19,855 bases of DNA, taken from the NCBI GenBank assembly GCA_017467205.1, contig JAFTSQ010000002.1, positions 1 through 19,855 on the forward strand. The letters are read 5' to 3'. The notes below the pieces were generated by a model. It ran no database searches. It was not told where the DNA came from and saw only the letters and a list, made by a program, of their open reading frames with translations. The position numbers and the translations under genes were made by a program. The stretch is from Clostridia bacterium (GTDB taxonomy: Bacteria; Bacillota_A; Clostridia; Oscillospirales; CAG-272). This document shows positions 5,782-17,273 of this stretch, in pieces; the stretch's first letter is position 1; every line of letters starts with the position of its first letter.

Positions 5782-6401
5782 GCAACATCTTCGACCTTTT
5801 CAAGAAAATAGAAAAAAAGACGGACCAAAAGCCCGTCAGCTTTATAATAGTCGGACTCGGCAACCCGGGCGCGAAGTACGATAACACCCGCCACAACGCA
5901 GGCTTTATTGCCATTGACGCGATAGCAAAAAGGTGCGGGGCGCAGATTAACCGCTCGAAGTTCCACGCCCTCGTCGGCGAGGCGAATATTGGTGGCGCGC
6001 GCGTGCTTTTAATGAAGCCCGAAACCTTTATGAACAACTCCGGACTCGCGATAAAGGAGGCGGCGCTGTTTTATAAGATAACCGCCGAGAATATAATAGT
6101 TCTGCACGACGAGATAAGCTTTGACCCCGGTACAATCCGCATCAGGCGCAAGGGCTCTGCGGGCGGTCATAACGGCTTGAAGAGCATTATAGCCGAGGTC
6201 GGAAGTCAGGACTTCCCGCGCATTAAGATAGGCGTTGGCAAAAAGCCGCACCCCGATTACGACCTCGTTGATTGGGTGCTCGGCAAATTCTCGCAGGATG
6301 ACAGAGAAAGGATAGCCGAGCGTATCTCGGATATCGCCGAGGCGACCGAGCTTATCGTTTTGGGAAAGATAGACGAGGCGATGAACCGCTTCTCTAAATA
6401 A
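5778..6401 (+). CDS. pth: Peptidyl-tRNA hydrolase
   Basis: The enzyme cleaves peptidyl-tRNAs dropped by ribosomes and recycles the tRNA. The 207-residue protein carries the family motifs GLGNPGAKYDNTRHN (N29, catalytic H39), KPETFMNNSG (N86), HDEISFDPG (D111, which positions the histidine) and GSAGGHNGLKS (N132). It has about 20 extra residues at the N-terminus, MSNIFDLFKKIEKK, compared with most bacterial Pth. The ATG overlaps the nadE stop in ATGA, so translation is likely coupled. A five-base GC stem (6415-6433) lies in the 61-bp gap to mfd. Confidence 0.97.
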   Translation: MSNIFDLFKKIEKKTDQKPVSFIIVGLGNPGAKYDNTRHNAGFIAIDAIAKRCGAQINRSKFHALVGEANIGGARVLLMKPETFMNNSGLAIKEAALFYKITAENIIVLHDEISFDPGTIRIRRKGSAGGHNGLKSIIAEVGSQDFPRIKIGVGKKPHPDYDLVDWVLGKFSQDDRERIAERISDIAEATELIVLGKIDEAMNRFSK

Positions 6402-6462
6402 GAAAAAATCAGCACGGGGCAGCATTTTCCCCGAAAATAGCCTTAAAAGAAAGCGAAAAGAT

Positions 6463-9400
6463 ATGAGGCTAACCGAATTTATATGCTACGACCGAGAGTT
6501 CGCCTCGGCGCTCGACGCGCTGAAGGAGAGCGTCAAGACCCCAAACCCCCACCCGATAGCCGTCAACGGACTGACGGGCGGCGCGACGGCGGCGTTTCTT
6601 ACTGAAACGCTCATCGGCATCCGCGAGGTGGGGCGCGGGGTAACGCTCGTTATTGAGGAGAACGAGGACTCGGCGGCAAGATGTGCGGCAAGGCTCTCCT
6701 CGCTCGGCGTAAGGGTCGGGCACTACAAGCCGCGCACACTCACATTCCATAACATTTCAGCCTCCCACGATACAGAGCGTGAGAGGCTTTCGGTGCTTTT
6801 CTCGATACTCTCGGGCGAGTGCGAGGCGGTGGTTACCACCGCGTCTGCCGCGCTCTCCTACACGCTGCCGAGGGAGTACCTGTCGGCGCGCTCGACGAGG
6901 CTTCGCGTCGGCGACACACTCCCCCCGCGCACCCTTGCCGAAACGCTCACTCTCCTCGGCTTCAAGCGGGGGGAAACGGTCGAGTCGGCAGGTCAGTTCG
7001 CCGTTCGTGGCGGTATTGCTGATTTTTGGGTAAATGCTACCGACTCCCCCATCCGTGTCGAGTTTTTCGGCGATGAAATCGACCGAATGTCCTATTTTGA
7101 CCCCATAAGTCAGCGCTCGGAGGGGGTGGCAGAGGAGTGTACCCTGCTTCCTGCGGCGGAGATAGTTCTTGACGGCGAGGCAAGAGAGCGGATTACCGCT
7201 TATATCGAGAAAATGATTAAGAGCGCGCCGAGCGAGAGTGCCGCGAAGCTTGAGGCGGAGCGCGACCTTATAAAAGCGGGAATTATGCTCGACGGCAGAG
7301 ATAAATATCTGCCCGTAGTTTATCCTTTGCGTGACAACCTTTTCGGCTACTGCGAGGGCGGCGCTGTGATACTCGTCGGCACGAACGGTATTCGCGAGGA
7401 GCTGAAGCTCTTTACCGATTCCTTGAAGTCCGACCTTGCGTCACTTACCGACACCAAGCGTGCTGATTTTTCCTACACCGACTATATCGGCTCGCGCGAG
7501 GCGTTTGAGGAAATAATAGCCTCTCGCGCAGCCCTTCATATAAACAGCTTTTCGAGCGGCGTAACGAGCGGAGCTCTCGCAGGGCTCTTCGGCTTCCGCA
7601 CCAGAAAGCCGGTTTCCTACGGCACGAACCCCGCAATGCTAAAGGACGACCTTGAAGCCTTCCGCCGCTCGCTCTACCGCACGGTTATCTTCTCGGAGAG
7701 CAAAAGCGGTGCAGCGTCGCTTTCCGAAACGCTGACCGAGCTCGGAATAGCGCATATCCCCGCATACCAAAGAGAGCTCGACTTCTCGGTTATGAAGCCG
7801 GGGGATATAGCCGTCACGGTCGGTACGGTTGAGGGCTACGAGCTCATAACCCCCAAAATTGCTCTTCTTTCAATGGCGAAGGACGACGGGCGCGTCACTA
7901 TGGCGCACAGGCGCAGGCAAAAGGCACTCAAGCGAAGAGGCGCGGCAAGCGAGCAGCTACTCAGCTACGCCGAGCTCTCGGTTGGCGACTACGTCGTTCA
8001 CGCGAACTACGGTATTGGTCTATTTGAGGGTATGCAGACGATAACCGTCGACGGCGTGACGAAGGATTACATCACGATAAGATACGCGGGAACGGATAAG
8101 CTGCTCGTTCCCTGCGACAGACTTGAATATATAGGCAAATACATCGGCGAGCGCGCAAACGACGGCACGGTCAAGCTGTCGAAAATGGGCGGCGGCGAGT
8201 GGCACAGAGCGAAGTCGCGCGCAAAAAGCGCGGTCAAGGATATCGCGAAGCGGCTTATCGCGCTCTACGCCGAGCGGCAGAGGCGACCGGGCTTTGCCTT
8301 CGCGCCCGACTCGGAGCTTGAGGAGGAGTTTGCCTCGTCCTTTGAATACGAGGAAACCGCCTCGCAGCAGATAGCCATAAACGAGATAAAGGCGGATATG
8401 ATGAAGCCCGTTCCGATGAACCGCCTGCTTTGCGGTGACGTCGGCTTCGGAAAGACCGAGGTGGCACTCCGTGCGGCGTTTAAGGCGCTTATGAGTGGCA
8501 AGCAGGTGGCAATACTCGTGCCCACAACTATCCTTGCCTTACAGCATTATCAGACCGCGCTTTCAAGAATGAGGAGCTATCCCGTCACCGTGGATATGCT
8601 CTCGCGCTTCCGCACCAAAAAGGAGGAGGCGGCAATACTGCGCCGAGTTGAGCGCGGCGAAACCGATATAATAATCGGAACGCATAAGCTGCTCGGCTCG
8701 TCGATAAAATTCCGCGACCTCGGTCTGCTCATTATTGACGAGGAGCAGAGATTTGGCGTGTCACAGAAGGAAAAGCTCAAGGAGCTTGCCCGAAACGTTG
8801 ACGTTTTGACGCTTTCCGCAACCCCCATACCCAGAACGCTGAATATGGCAATGAGCGGTATTTCCGATATGTCAATTCTCGACGAAGCACCCGGCGACCG
8901 CCGCCCCGTGCAGACCTACGTGCTTGAGTACGACGAGGCGGTCATTCTCGACGCGATAAGGCGAGAGCTCTCGCGCGGCGGACAGACGATATATCTTTAT
9001 AACAAGGTCGACGATATCGATATCGTCGCAGGAAAGATAGCAAAGGTGTTCTCTGACGCTCGCGTTGCCTACGCACACGGGCAGATGGAGCGCGACGAGC
9101 TTGAGGATATCTGGCAGATGCTCGTTCACGGCGAGATAGATATTCTCGTTTGCACCACCATAGTTGAAACCGGAGTCGACCTTCCGAACGCGAACACCCT
9201 CATTATCGAGAACGCCGACAGAATGGGACTTTCCCAGCTACACCAGATACGCGGCAGAGTCGGCAGAAGCGAGAGGCAGGCTTACGCCTACTTCACCTAC
9301 CGTCGCGGCAAGGCGCTCTCCGAGATAGCACAGCGCCGCCTTCGCGCGATACACGAGTACGCCGAGTTCGGCGCGGGCTTCAAGATAGCGCTTGAGGACC

Positions 9401-10005
9401 TTGAAATACGCGGCGCGGGCAATCTGCTCGGCGCGGAGCAGCACGGATATATCGAGAGCGTCGGCTACGACCTCTACGTCCGTCTTCTCGGCGAGGCGGT
9501 GCTCGAGGAGCGCGGCGAGGGTGCTGCTACTGCCTACGAGTCGGTCGTTGATTACAAGGCGTCGGCTCATATTCCCGAAGGCTATATCCCCTCCGAGTCG
9601 CAGAGAATGCAGATGTACAGAAAGGTGTCACTCATTCAGACGAAGGAGGACAGGCGGGATATCGAGGACGAATTTACCGACCGCTTCGGCGATATGCCAA
9701 AGACTGTCGAGCGGCTCGTTTCGGTGTCGCTCGTGCGCGCTCTTGCATCACGGTGCAGGGTGGGGCGTGTCGAGTTTTCGGAGCATTTTATCAGCTTTGC
9801 GATAGAGCTTGACGCGATAGGCGACTGGTCGGAGCTCTTCGACTCGCATAAAAACCTTATGCTTCGCCAGCAAAAGACCCCCGTCGTTATTGCAAAGCTC
9901 TCGCGCGGCACAGAGCCGCTCGGCGAGGCGATAGGTATACTCTCCGACCTTCTTGATGCTAAATTAAATGAGGAACGAACAAAAAATGAAGAAAAAGAAA
10001 AATAA
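6463..10005 (+). CDS. mfd: Transcription-repair coupling factor
   Basis: Mfd removes RNA polymerase stalled at DNA lesions and recruits UvrA. At 1180 residues it has full family length. The N-terminal ~350 residues are the UvrB-like part (FAVRGGIADFW, VEFFGDEID). The RNA-polymerase-interacting CarD-like domain starts near residue 503 (SVGDYVVHANYGIGLFEG). The translocase motor follows with Walker A GDVGFGKTE (about 658-666), the IIDEEQRFGV box (about 757-766), SATPIPRT and the second lobe with TTIVETGVDLPNANT and QIRGRVGR. The C-terminal TRCF domain is near residues 1020-1120 (ESVVDYKASAHIPEGY). The ribosome binding site is weak (GAAAG), which may reflect readthrough from pth 61 bp upstream. 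The gene overlaps the next one. Confidence 0.98.
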   Translation: MRLTEFICYDREFASALDALKESVKTPNPHPIAVNGLTGGATAAFLTETLIGIREVGRGVTLVIEENEDSAARCAARLSSLGVRVGHYKPRTLTFHNISASHDTERERLSVLFSILSGECEAVVTTASAALSYTLPREYLSARSTRLRVGDTLPPRTLAETLTLLGFKRGETVESAGQFAVRGGIADFWVNATDSPIRVEFFGDEIDRMSYFDPISQRSEGVAEECTLLPAAEIVLDGEARERITAYIEKMIKSAPSESAAKLEAERDLIKAGIMLDGRDKYLPVVYPLRDNLFGYCEGGAVILVGTNGIREELKLFTDSLKSDLASLTDTKRADFSYTDYIGSREAFEEIIASRAALHINSFSSGVTSGALAGLFGFRTRKPVSYGTNPAMLKDDLEAFRRSLYRTVIFSESKSGAASLSETLTELGIAHIPAYQRELDFSVMKPGDIAVTVGTVEGYELITPKIALLSMAKDDGRVTMAHRRRQKALKRRGAASEQLLSYAELSVGDYVVHANYGIGLFEGMQTITVDGVTKDYITIRYAGTDKLLVPCDRLEYIGKYIGERANDGTVKLSKMGGGEWHRAKSRAKSAVKDIAKRLIALYAERQRRPGFAFAPDSELEEEFASSFEYEETASQQIAINEIKADMMKPVPMNRLLCGDVGFGKTEVALRAAFKALMSGKQVAILVPTTILALQHYQTALSRMRSYPVTVDMLSRFRTKKEEAAILRRVERGETDIIIGTHKLLGSSIKFRDLGLLIIDEEQRFGVSQKEKLKELARNVDVLTLSATPIPRTLNMAMSGISDMSILDEAPGDRRPVQTYVLEYDEAVILDAIRRELSRGGQTIYLYNKVDDIDIVAGKIAKVFSDARVAYAHGQMERDELEDIWQMLVHGEIDILVCTTIVETGVDLPNANTLIIENADRMGLSQLHQIRGRVGRSERQAYAYFTYRRGKALSEIAQRRLRAIHEYAEFGAGFKIALEDLEIRGAGNLLGAEQHGYIESVGYDLYVRLLGEAVLEERGEGAATAYESVVDYKASAHIPEGYIPSESQRMQMYRKVSLIQTKEDRRDIEDEFTDRFGDMPKTVERLVSVSLVRALASRCRVGRVEFSEHFISFAIELDAIGDWSELFDSHKNLMLRQQKTPVVIAKLSRGTEPLGEAIGILSDLLDAKLNEERTKNEEKEK

Positions 10006-11161
10006 ACCGCTTATAATATTTGCCGCAGTCTTTCTCTCGCTCGTGCTTGTGTTCGGCGGCGTGCTGATAGGTGTGACCGCCGCAAGAAACGCGAGGAGCG
10101 TTGCCACCCTCGGCGATATCAGACTTGAGGCGGGCGAGGCGGCTTACTTCGCTACCTATTATAAAACGAGATACGTCGCATCCCTGAGGGCCGACCCCGA
10201 CATCGTCTTTTCGGATACCGAAGCCTTTTGGCAGAGCACGGCGGCAAACGGCAAGACCTATGCCGAAAACCTTGCCGAAGGCACGGAGGGATATATAAGA
10301 AACGTGCTCGTCTGCTCCTATCTTTACGACTCGCAGGCATCGCTTTCCTCCGACGAGAAAAAGAAAATAGAAGCGGCGGCAGAGGAGATACTCGACTTCC
10401 GCGCAGGCGGCAATGTGTCCGAGCTTGAGGGGATGACGGCTGAGTACGGCTTCGGCTACTCGGATATTAAAAATGCCGCTGTCAAGCTTTATAAAATGCA
10501 GAGAGTGCAGGCTCTCATTTACGGTGCTGACGGAAAGAACACCGCAAATCTTACCGAGGAGTGCGAGGAGCACCTTTCGGGGTATACCCACGTTTATCTG
10601 CTCTTTATTCGCACCTCAACGAAGTTCGTGACGGGCGAGGACGGCGAGGTCTACGAAAAGGCGCTGACGGCGGATGAGATTTCATCTCGCGCGGCGGTTA
10701 TAGGCGAGCTTCGAGAGGCTATTGCCAACAAGGCGGCAGGCGCGGATATGCAGATAACCTCCGCTATGTTTATGAACGCTCTTAACGAGCACGGCGAGGA
10801 CTCGGCGAGCCTCCAGAAGACCGGCTATTACTTCAAGGACGGAACGGCGTTCACCGCGAGTGCCGCCGAGGAGTACCCCGAAATAGTCGAGGCGGCGCTC
10901 ACGCTCGGCGAGGAGGAATTCTTTGAGGTTATCACCGATTTCGGCACTTGCTTTATCTATAAAACCGCACCCTCGCCGGGAATTTACCTGACCGAAGGCG
11001 CGGATAGCTTCTTCTCGGATTTCTATACAACCCTCTCCGATAAGCTCTTCTCCCTGACGCTCGCGACCCTTTCCGAAGACGTCACGGTGAAGGATAAGTT
11101 CTACGAGCTTGATGTAGCGGAGCTTGGGTATACGAGCGAATATTACGTGAGGTTTGACTGA
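9986..11161 (+). CDS. Membrane-anchored PrsA/SurA-like foldase with degenerate parvulin domain
   Basis: The 391-residue product has a basic N-terminus (MKKKKNKP) and one hydrophobic segment (residues ~8-30) without a lipobox cysteine, so it is likely an anchored, outward-facing protein. A helical SurA-like region follows to about residue 195. Residues ~200-330 resemble parvulin: THVYLLFI at 201-208 matches the SHILV strand, GYYFKDG matches the GG-x-LG-x-F turn, and FGTCFIYK at 319-326 matches FGYHIIK, but its active-site histidine is replaced by C322. Chaperone function without isomerase activity is a reasonable guess. Bacillota commonly have such a gene after mfd. ATG 9986 has AGGA eleven bases upstream; ATG 9968 is the alternative. 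Either start overlaps mfd, and the stop shares one base with the next start. Confidence 0.8.
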   Translation: MKKKKNKPLIIFAAVFLSLVLVFGGVLIGVTAARNARSVATLGDIRLEAGEAAYFATYYKTRYVASLRADPDIVFSDTEAFWQSTAANGKTYAENLAEGTEGYIRNVLVCSYLYDSQASLSSDEKKKIEAAAEEILDFRAGGNVSELEGMTAEYGFGYSDIKNAAVKLYKMQRVQALIYGADGKNTANLTEECEEHLSGYTHVYLLFIRTSTKFVTGEDGEVYEKALTADEISSRAAVIGELREAIANKAAGADMQITSAMFMNALNEHGEDSASLQKTGYYFKDGTAFTASAAEEYPEIVEAALTLGEEEFFEVITDFGTCFIYKTAPSPGIYLTEGADSFFSDFYTTLSDKLFSLTLATLSEDVTVKDKFYELDVAELGYTSEYYVRFD

Positions 11162-12096
11162 TGACTGTTTTTTCAATTGCGTTTATTGCCGTGCTCGTTC
11201 TTCTTTGCGCGGCAGTTCCGGGCTTTCTGCTCGTAAAGTGCGGCAAGGTCAGCGAGGGCTTTGCCTCCGACCTTTCAAAGCTGCTTTTATATATCGGTAT
11301 GCCCTGCCTTTCGATATACACCTTTGCCACCACCGAATATTCCATAGAGAAGCTTCGCGACCTTGGCATATTCGCCTGTCTCACCTTCGTGATGCTCGGT
11401 GTGATGCTCGGCGGCGCGTATCTTTTGCTGCGGAAAAAGCTTGAAAAGCCGCTTTGTCGCATAATGGTTATTGCAACCTCCTTTGCAAACTGCTCCTTCT
11501 TCGGAATTCCGATAGTCGAGGCGCTCCTTCCCGACATAGCGGCGGATATCGTAATATACACCACCGTTTTCGCGGTAGTTATGAACATCGTCGGCTGGAC
11601 GCTCGGCGTTGCGATAATATCGGGGGACGCAAGATTCGTTTCCCTTAAGAAAGCGATACTTAACCCCGCCGCTCTCGGTCTTTTCGTTGCTCTCCCGATA
11701 TTCATATTCCAAATACCAATTCAGGCGGATTTCCTTAATATGATAACCATATCCGCGAGAATGACCAGCCCGCTTTCAATGATAATTATGGGTATGCGCC
11801 TTGCCACGATGGATATTAAGGCGACCGTCTTGAACTATCGGATATATCTCACGGTTTTTGCAAAGCAGATTTTGATGCCTGCGTTAGCATTCGCTCTGAT
11901 TGTCTTCCTTCCTGTTTCGCTTGAAATCAAGCAGACCTTCTTTATTATGTGCTCCTGCCCCATAGCCTCGGTGGTGCTTAACTACTCCGAGATGATAGGC
12001 GAGGCGCAAAAGGAGGCGGCGGGCGCGCTCCTTCTCGGAACGATGGCGAGCATTCTCACCCTGCCTCTTATGATGCTTCTTTTACCGCTTTTGTAA
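11161..12096 (+). CDS. AEC-family transporter (auxin efflux carrier-type permease)
   Basis: The 311-residue hydrophobic protein has about ten predicted membrane spans and the look of the Mem_trans/AEC family: an early helix block with PGFLLVKCGKVSEG, LLLYIGMPCLSIYTFATTEY, then FANCSFFGIPIVEALL, a central loop (SGDARFVSLKKAILNPAALGL) that is typical of the family, and a second five-span half ending CPIASVVLNYSEMIGEAQKEA and a leucine-rich last helix. Bacterial members export or import small organic acids and similar anions; the substrate cannot be told from sequence. The ATG overlaps the preceding TGA by one base and it is the last gene of the nadE operon. A weak dyad (GCCGAG/CTCGGC, about 12114-12135) and a T-run at 12172-12178 may end the transcript. 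Confidence 0.9.
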   Translation: MTVFSIAFIAVLVLLCAAVPGFLLVKCGKVSEGFASDLSKLLLYIGMPCLSIYTFATTEYSIEKLRDLGIFACLTFVMLGVMLGGAYLLLRKKLEKPLCRIMVIATSFANCSFFGIPIVEALLPDIAADIVIYTTVFAVVMNIVGWTLGVAIISGDARFVSLKKAILNPAALGLFVALPIFIFQIPIQADFLNMITISARMTSPLSMIIMGMRLATMDIKATVLNYRIYLTVFAKQILMPALAFALIVFLPVSLEIKQTFFIMCSCPIASVVLNYSEMIGEAQKEAAGALLLGTMASILTLPLMMLLLPLL

Positions 12097-12209
12097 GATT
12101 TAACGTATTGATGCCGAGCTTGCAAATCCTCGGCAAATCCGCCTCATCCCTGCATCTCGTTGCATTGCTGATTTTTTTGGTCAATGTGCACAAAATTATA
12201 GCAAGCCGC

Positions 12210-12236
12210 TTGACTTTTTTCGGGGGGGGGTATAAT
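12210..12236 (+). promoter_or_regulatory. Promoter with G9 tract in the spacer
   Basis: TTGACT (12210-12215) and TATAAT (12231-12236) flank a 15-bp spacer made of five T, one C and nine G (12222-12230), with the G-run abutting the -10 box. All other promoters in this window have 17 bp. Two more G would restore optimal spacing, so transcription could be switched by slippage. Transcription would start about 35 bases before the lipoprotein start at 12278. Confidence 0.75.
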
Positions 12237-12277
12237 TGTTCTCGAAAGAAAAAATAAACAAATAAAGGAGAATCCAA

Positions 12278-14944
12278 ATGAAAGTTCTTACGGTTAAAAG
12301 AATCCTCTCCTTGCTCCTTATCACCGTTTTGGCAATTCTCGCGCTTGCCTTGACCTCTTGCGACGGTCAGGCGGGCTCGGTTTGGCTCTCGGGCGATAGC
12401 GCTCCCACGGCGGACTTGGGCAAGGCGGGCGACTTCTATCTTGAAACCGACTCCTTCGACGTTTGGGAGTACAAGGCTGACGGTTGGGTCGTAATCGCCA
12501 ATATCAAGGGCGAGGTCGGCGCGACGGGTGCAGACGGTGCTGACGGCGAAGACGGCGCAAAGGGCGAGGTGGGTGACACCGGCGCCGCAGGCGCTGACGG
12601 CGCAAAGGGCGAGGTCGGCGACAAGGGCGAAAAGGGCGACAAGGGTGACGCAGGCGATGCAGGCACAGACGGTGCTGACGGCGTGCTCAACACTCCCACG
12701 CTTTCCCTCGGTTACCTCAAGCTCTCCAATAGGCAGGTAGCCGTTATGACTCACTATCTGCCCACCATTCAGCTTACCGCATTTTCGGGCGCAAGCGTTA
12801 ACACCGTTACCGTTTGGGCAGAGGAGGACGGCGAGCTCTACGTAGGCACGGCAAAGGTTGCCGACGTTGTTACCGCAACGGCGCGCGGAACGACGTTTAA
12901 CTCTGCCACCGCCAAATACGACGTAGTAAAGGGCAAGAACACCATTGCGCTTGAGCGCGCTATCGGCGAGGACGAAACCATAGTTCTCGGCGGACAGGGC
13001 AGTGTTGGCGTTCTTTACCTCAGCGGACTTGAAATCAGCGATGGCGACGGTACGCGCTTTGCGTACGCTGACGGAGCGGCACACGACAGCCCGATTATGC
13101 AGGACGCCGCAGGCAAGGCTAACACCCTCGTCTTCTCTGCGACCTACCTTGAGGAGTTTACCGGAGCGTCCGCTCCCGTAATTGAGGGCGTAACCGATTA
13201 CTTCACCGATATCGGCTCGCTTTCCGGAGTTGCTACGCATCTCACTCCTTTCCCATACAAGAACATATACGATCGCTTTGCAGGAAAGACGCTTGCAAAG
13301 ATAGGTATACCGGTTAAAACCGTTTCTGCGCTTGATGCAAATCAGACCTTCACTCTTCAGATATTCGACTATACCACCAAGGTGGTTCGCGAGGCGGTTA
13401 CCGTAACTCTTCCTCTTGACCAGCTTGGCTCAAGCACAACGGTCAACAAGTGGGTCTACGTTGACCTTACCCCCTACAATATCTCCCTCGGCAAAACCGA
13501 GTCGATAGCCTTCGGTAAGACGACCGACACGGTTATATGGGGCTACGGTCCTGCAGCTACGAACCTGTTTGAGTTTTCAAACTGCAGAGGTGTTTTGGCG
13601 GATGCAACCTTCAACAACGCAGGCTTCGTTCAATCCACGGCAAGCAAAAACTCTATAATCTTCGATATCTATTACGCTATTCCTTCCTTTGACTACGACG
13701 AGCACATAGCAAAGCTTGATAAGATGGAAGCCGATGCTATTGAGGAAATAGAAGCGGAAAAGAAGATTGAGTTCATAAACGGCACGAATACCGAATACGC
13801 GATAGTATACGACTCAGCCGATACCGCGGCAGTTGATTTTGCAAATACGCTCGCGACCTATATGAACGCCGCCTTCGGCGTCAACATCTCTGCGAGTGCG
13901 GTATCGATGGATACCGGCATCGTTGACAAGGAAATTGTTATCGGTAACGTCAGAAGCACCGCTTCCTCGGTAATAGGCGAGCTTAACGCAAAGAATGATT
14001 TTGCAATTGCAATGTCGGATAACGACCTCGTGATATACGCAACCTCCGAGCATCTTTATCCTTACGTTTTGAGAATTCTCAAGGACGAAATATTCGCCGA
14101 TATGAAGGGCAGTGTTCTGAGAATTTCGCCCGAGGAGAAGATAGTTTACAGCAAGAGCGATATCGCGGGATTGAACTACGCCGAATATATCAAGCAAAGA
14201 AACGGCACTATCTCGTCGACCTACCTTGCCGAGATGATGTACGCTCTTCAGTTTACCGCGAGCAACGGAGTAACTCTTCCGTACAGACTCTACGTTCCCT
14301 CGGATTACGACCCCTCAAGGTCCTATCCCGTCCTGCTTATGATGCACGGCTCGGGTGACAGAGGCAACGATAATATTTCGCAGATTCAATCTATGGTTCC
14401 CCAGGTATTCTCGCAGACCGCCTCTCCCGTCCTTGACGCGATAGTCGTCGCACCTCAGTGCCCCAAGGATAAGGGTCAGAAGTGGGTAAACGCAACCTGG
14501 GCTGACGGTACTTACAATATCAATACTACGGCTGAAACCAAGGAAATTGCCGCAGTCGTTGAGATTCTTGAAATGCTCGAGGAGAAGTACTCCTGCGATA
14601 CAAATCGCCGTTACGTAATGGGACTTTCGATGGGCGGATATGCTACCTGGGATCTTATTGCGCGTCACACCGAGATGTTCACGGCGGCAATTCCGATCTG
14701 CGGCGGTGCGGACACCTCAACTGCAACCAAGCTTAAGGATATGCCTATCTGGGCGGCTCACGGAAGGGTTGACACCGTCGTTCCCTTCGCGGGCTCGGAG
14801 AATATGGTTAACGCGCTCATAGCGGCGGGTAACACAAAGGTTAAATTCAAAATATACGACAACGGTGCTCACGCAATATGGAACAGCGTGGCGTCGGACT
14901 TTGAAATGCTCAACTGGCTCTTCGAGCAGAGCAAAGGCGAATAA
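12278..14944 (+). CDS. Surface lipoprotein: collagen-like stalk, shared module, alpha/beta-hydrolase esterase
   Basis: The 888-residue protein starts behind AAAGGAG (7-base spacing). A signal peptide ends in the lipobox ALTSC, giving lipidated C28. Residues 33-77 form a small head (GSVW...GDFYLETD...[12 protein letters not shown]). A collagen-like stretch runs from G78 to G135 (19 G-x-y triplets, rich in D, E, A and K, no proline). Residues ~136-490 are a module shared with the next gene. Residues ~498-640 (YAIVYDSADTAAVDFANTL, EIVIGNVRST) resemble the small alpha/beta domain that precedes catalytic domains in some glycoside hydrolases. Residues ~655-888 are a CE1/PHB-depolymerase-like hydrolase: oxyanion motif HGSGDRG (690-696), nucleophile S784 in GLSMGG, D832 in HGRVD and H865 in NGAHAIW. 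It probably removes acyl or feruloyl groups from polysaccharides at the cell surface; the substrate is unknown. Confidence 0.85.
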   Translation: MKVLTVKRILSLLLITVLAILALALTSCDGQAGSVWLSGDSAPTADLGKAGDFYLETDSFDVWEYKADGWVVIANIKGEVGATGADGADGEDGAKGEVGDTGAAGADGAKGEVGDKGEKGDKGDAGDAGTDGADGVLNTPTLSLGYLKLSNRQVAVMTHYLPTIQLTAFSGASVNTVTVWAEEDGELYVGTAKVADVVTATARGTTFNSATAKYDVVKGKNTIALERAIGEDETIVLGGQGSVGVLYLSGLEISDGDGTRFAYADGAAHDSPIMQDAAGKANTLVFSATYLEEFTGASAPVIEGVTDYFTDIGSLSGVATHLTPFPYKNIYDRFAGKTLAKIGIPVKTVSALDANQTFTLQIFDYTTKVVREAVTVTLPLDQLGSSTTVNKWVYVDLTPYNISLGKTESIAFGKTTDTVIWGYGPAATNLFEFSNCRGVLADATFNNAGFVQSTASKNSIIFDIYYAIPSFDYDEHIAKLDKMEADAIEEIEAEKKIEFINGTNTEYAIVYDSADTAAVDFANTLATYMNAAFGVNISASAVSMDTGIVDKEIVIGNVRSTASSVIGELNAKNDFAIAMSDNDLVIYATSEHLYPYVLRILKDEIFADMKGSVLRISPEEKIVYSKSDIAGLNYAEYIKQRNGTISSTYLAEMMYALQFTASNGVTLPYRLYVPSDYDPSRSYPVLLMMHGSGDRGNDNISQIQSMVPQVFSQTASPVLDAIVVAPQCPKDKGQKWVNATWADGTYNINTTAETKEIAAVVEILEMLEEKYSCDTNRRYVMGLSMGGYATWDLIARHTEMFTAAIPICGGADTSTATKLKDMPIWAAHGRVDTVVPFAGSENMVNALIAAGNTKVKFKIYDNGAHAIWNSVASDFEMLNWLFEQSKGE

Positions 14945-14969
14945 TTAACAAGATATGAAAGGAAAAAAT

Positions 14970-17165
<2,196 letters not shown>

Positions 17166-17171
17166 TGGACA

Positions 17172-17220
17172 GTTGAAAGTTGAAAATTGAAAGTTGAAAA
17201 TTGAAAGTTGAGAGTTGAGA
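17172..17220. repeat. Seven-base tandem repeat
   Basis: Seven tandem units of the form (G/A)TTGA(A/G)A follow the SGNH gene stop within ten bases: GTTGAAA, GTTGAAA, ATTGAAA, GTTGAAA, ATTGAAA, GTTGAGA, GTTGAGA. They are followed by GTGACTCAAC. No coding function is apparent. Confidence 0.85.
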
Positions 17221-17273
17221 GTGACTCAACCTCTGCAAAACTGTAGATTTTAACTTTCGACGCGAAAAGAAAA

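Noticed and set aside
9009..9028. Perfect 20-bp palindrome inside mfd
   Set aside because: It encodes the run V-D-D-I-D-I-V within a normal part of the motor domain. GAT/ATC codons for D and I produce such palindromes by themselves.
12195..12200. Minus-strand TATAAT with extended TGC just upstream of the G9 promoter
   Set aside because: No -35 box is present at 16-18 bp, and no minus-strand gene lies ahead of it. A divergent regulatory transcript cannot be excluded but is not supported.
12068..13240. Long minus-strand open frame (390 codons) opposite the first lipoprotein
   Set aside because: It lies antisense to the G-x-y repeat and the shared module, whose codon pattern keeps the other frame open. 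It lacks a ribosome binding site and resembles nothing. The similar frame opposite the second lipoprotein is explained the same way.
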